Shown one piece after another: positions 62,503 to 64,000 of a DNA stretch of 64,000 nucleotides. Below the pieces are notes generated by a model. That model did not search any database, was not told where the DNA came from, and worked only from the letters and a program-made list of their open reading frames with translations. The position numbers and the translations under genes are program-made. Positions within the stretch are counted from its first letter, which is position 1; each line of letters begins with the position of its first letter. This DNA is from Halobacillus litoralis (GTDB lineage Bacteria > Bacillota > Bacilli > Bacillales > Halobacillaceae), in NCBI RefSeq assembly GCF_009856355.1, contig NZ_WMEW01000005.1:1-64000 (forward strand), given 5' to 3'.

Positions 62503-62517
62503 TAGGATGATTTTTTT
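62485..62517 (+). terminator. Terminator overlapping the end of spmB
   Basis: ATCATCCTAT pairs with ATAGGATGAT around TCCAATG, followed by seven T residues. The stop codon of spmB (62500-62502) is in the loop. Confidence 0.9.
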
Positions 62518-62545
62518 GTTCAAATCTTTATAGAATGTGTATAAT
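62516..62545 (+). promoter_or_regulatory. Candidate sigma-A promoter of rluB
   Basis: TTGTTC and TATAAT are 18 bases apart and begin inside the T run of the spmB terminator. Confidence 0.6.
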
Positions 62546-62556
62546 GTAAATGGTGT

Positions 62557-62612
62557 GTTCTCTTGGAGATACCAAGGTGAAGAGAACATTTTAGATTTTA
62601 GATTTTAGAAGT
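62557..62612 (+). promoter_or_regulatory. rluB leader: hairpin and 7-base tandem repeats
   Basis: GTTCTCTTGG can pair with CCAAGGTGAAGAGAAC (with bulge), and just after it ATTTTAG-type units repeat three times. It has no T run, so it is not a terminator. A role in RNA stability or translation control is possible but unproven. Confidence 0.35.
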
Positions 62613-62635
62613 AGAAGAAAGTTGGTGACGGTCGT

Positions 62636-63373
62636 ATGGCAGATAAAGAACGACTACAAAAGGTGATCGCCCACGCTGGTGTCGCATCACGAAGAAAAGC
62701 AGAGCAGATGATCTTGGATGGAAAAGTGAAAGTGAATGGTGAAACGATCACAGAGCTTGGGACAAAGGTTGGAAAAAACGATGATGTTGAAGTAGAAGGG
62801 GTGCCGATTGATAAAGAGGAACCTGTCTATTTCATGCTTTATAAACCAAGAGGTGTGATTTCCAGTGTAAGCGATGACAAAGGCCGGAAAGTTGTCACGG
62901 ATTTTCTGCCGGAAGTAAAAGAGAGGATTTTCCCGATCGGACGCCTGGATTATGATACATCCGGCTTGATCCTGCTCACGAATGACGGTGATTTCGCTAA
63001 TATGCTCATGCACCCGAGCCATGAGGTCAATAAAGTTTATATTGCGAAAACAAAAGGAATTCCGACCCAGGAACAGTTGAAACAGCTTAAAAAAGGAATC
63101 ACTGTAGATGGAGAGTATTTGAAAGCTGTCCATGCTAAAATCAATTCTACTGATTCCAGAAAAAATACAGCCATTGTTCAGGTTATTCTGCATGAAGGAA
63201 AAAACAGACAGGTCCGCAGAATGTTTGATACCCTCGGTTTTCCAGTGGACAAGCTGAAGCGTGAACGCTATGGAACGCTGGACCTTAAAGGATTGAATGC
63301 CGGCGATTACCGCCCTCTAAAGCCTTTTGAAGTTAAACAGCTCCGACAGCTCGCTGAAGAAAATGTTGAATAA
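62636..63373 (+). CDS. rluB: 23S rRNA pseudouridine synthase RluB
   Basis: 245 residues. An S4 RNA-binding domain (RLQKVIAHAGVASRRKAEQMI) precedes the RsuA/RluB catalytic domain. The catalytic aspartate lies in PIGRLDYDTSGLILLTNDG, and GKNRQVRRMFDTLGF is the RNA-contact motif. It isomerises uridine in 23S rRNA. The order spmB-rluB-resA is as in B. subtilis. ATG 62636 follows GTTGGTGACGGTCGT. Confidence 0.94.
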   Translation: MADKERLQKVIAHAGVASRRKAEQMILDGKVKVNGETITELGTKVGKNDDVEVEGVPIDKEEPVYFMLYKPRGVISSVSDDKGRKVVTDFLPEVKERIFPIGRLDYDTSGLILLTNDGDFANMLMHPSHEVNKVYIAKTKGIPTQEQLKQLKKGITVDGEYLKAVHAKINSTDSRKNTAIVQVILHEGKNRQVRRMFDTLGFPVDKLKRERYGTLDLKGLNAGDYRPLKPFEVKQLRQLAEENVE

Positions 63374-63426
63374 CGTTCATATTTTGCCTTTCCAATCGAT
63401 GATATAATGATCTGGGAGTGACAGCT

Positions 63427-63978
63427 ATGAAAGAGAAGACCATCCAAAAAAAGAAAAGAAGACTGATCTTCCGGGCTGCCATGCTGACGGTTATGGTCGG
63501 TCTTGTCGTTTTTGCTCTCGTGGCAAATGGAAAAGAGGACCAGGTCGCTGTAGCCAAAGGGGAAGAGGCCCCGGATTTTCAATTGAAGAAATTCGGTACG
63601 GAGGAAACGGTCCAATTGAGTGATCTGGAGGGACAGGGCGTCATGCTGAACTTCTGGGCCACTTACTGCGGTCCGTGTAAGGATGAAATGCCCTACATGG
63701 AAGAGCTGTACGAAGAGTATAAGGAAAAAGGTGTGGAGATACTCGCGGTCAACCTGGATTCAACGGAGTTGGTTGTGGAGAACTTTGTGAATGAATATAA
63801 CCTGACGTTCCCAATTCTTCAGGATAAAAAAGGACAGGTGATGGACCTCTATAATATCGGTCCCATCCCTTCCACCTTATTCATCAATCCAGATGGTGAA
63901 ATTGAAGAGCAGGTGATCGGTCCGCTTACGTTGGAAAAACTGGAGGGGTATCTGCAGGACATTTCACCGGAGGAATAG
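63427..63978 (+). CDS. resA: Thiol-disulfide oxidoreductase ResA
   Basis: 183 residues with one membrane anchor (LIFRAAMLTVMVGLVVFALVA) and an extracytoplasmic thioredoxin domain. The active site is C81-G-P-C84 in NFWATYCGPCKDEMPYMEEL, and the cis-proline region reads GPIPSTLFINPDG. It keeps the haem-binding cysteines of cytochrome c reduced. ATG 63427 has GGGAG eight bases before it and is preferred to GTG 63418. In B. subtilis resBCDE follow; they would lie beyond the window edge. Confidence 0.94.
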   Translation: MKEKTIQKKKRRLIFRAAMLTVMVGLVVFALVANGKEDQVAVAKGEEAPDFQLKKFGTEETVQLSDLEGQGVMLNFWATYCGPCKDEMPYMEELYEEYKEKGVEILAVNLDSTELVVENFVNEYNLTFPILQDKKGQVMDLYNIGPIPSTLFINPDGEIEEQVIGPLTLEKLEGYLQDISPEE

Positions 63979-64000
63979 AGTCTACTTATATTGCGAGGTT

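Noticed and set aside
1..64000. CRISPR array, tRNA or rRNA genes
   Set aside because: No regularly spaced short repeats, and no cloverleaf or rRNA-like sequence noticed on either strand.
1..64000. Prophage, integrated element or toxin-antitoxin or defence island
   Set aside because: XerD is the chromosomal recombinase in its usual place; no phage, transposase or defence-type genes are seen.

Overview
The window comes from the chromosome of an endospore-forming, probably moderately halophilic Bacillaceae bacterium. The evidence is a B. subtilis-like order of sporulation and housekeeping genes (nudF, spoIIM, fur, yqzK, xerD, deoB, punA, dacF, spoIIA-sigF, spoVA, lysA, ppiB, ribT, ypuF, scpAB, dacB, spmAB, rluB, resA), strong AGGAGG ribosome binding sites, many GTG/TTG starts, and an ectoine synthase gene. 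A MurE-type ligase with a non-DAP substrate motif fits Halobacillus, whose wall contains ornithine, but the genus is an inference. No rRNA, tRNA, CRISPR array, prophage or complete insertion sequence is visible.

Layout. 1-2.2 kb: end of a dispersed repeat, a short Spo0M-like gene, and small unknown and acetyltransferase genes. 2.2-6 kb: a TPP-riboswitch-controlled ykoFEDC ECF importer for a thiamine precursor. 6-16.3 kb: mixed single genes, including a toroid-fold protein, a DUF420 oxidase maturation protein, a two-enzyme cell-wall hydrolase with SPOR domains, the EAL protein YkuI, an orphan ectC, two metabolic oxidoreductases and a YurZ-like protein. 16.4-19.2 kb: a SAM riboswitch followed by the methionine importer metN-metI-metQ. 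19.4-21.1 kb: an ABC-2 exporter pair. 21.2-25.7 kb: a short-chain dehydrogenase and a gerA-gerB-gerC nutrient-germinant receptor operon. 25.9-26.5 kb: an intergenic region packed with repeats and terminators. 26.5-31.3 kb: sppA-yteJ, a divergent murE-like gene and a FAD oxidase. 31.3-39.8 kb: another repeat copy, an efflux pump, UDP-glucose dehydrogenase with a glycosyltransferase, a DinB-fold protein, a dipeptidase and an aldo/keto reductase.

The right-hand 24 kb is the conserved core. It runs from nudF and an endonuclease Q-like gene through spoIIM, fur, xerD, a nucleoside salvage group (deoB-punA-pdp) and the forespore programme: dacF, spoIIAA-spoIIAB-sigF, and spoVAA-AB-AC-AD-AE-AF for dipicolinate uptake. 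It then continues with lysA-ppiB, ribT, scpAB, dacB-spmA-spmB (spore cortex and core dehydration), rluB and resA. Spore formation and germination is the main theme: about 17 genes act in it.

Departures from the B. subtilis arrangement include: ribT kept although no riboflavin biosynthesis genes lie beside it, pdp inserted between punA and dacF, no spoVAEa, and repeat elements inserted next to terminators, one of them apparently duplicating the pdp terminator. I found no clearly new multi-gene system. The most unusual items are the modular repeats, the MurE-like enzyme, the orphan ectC and several very small genes with good ribosome binding sites.
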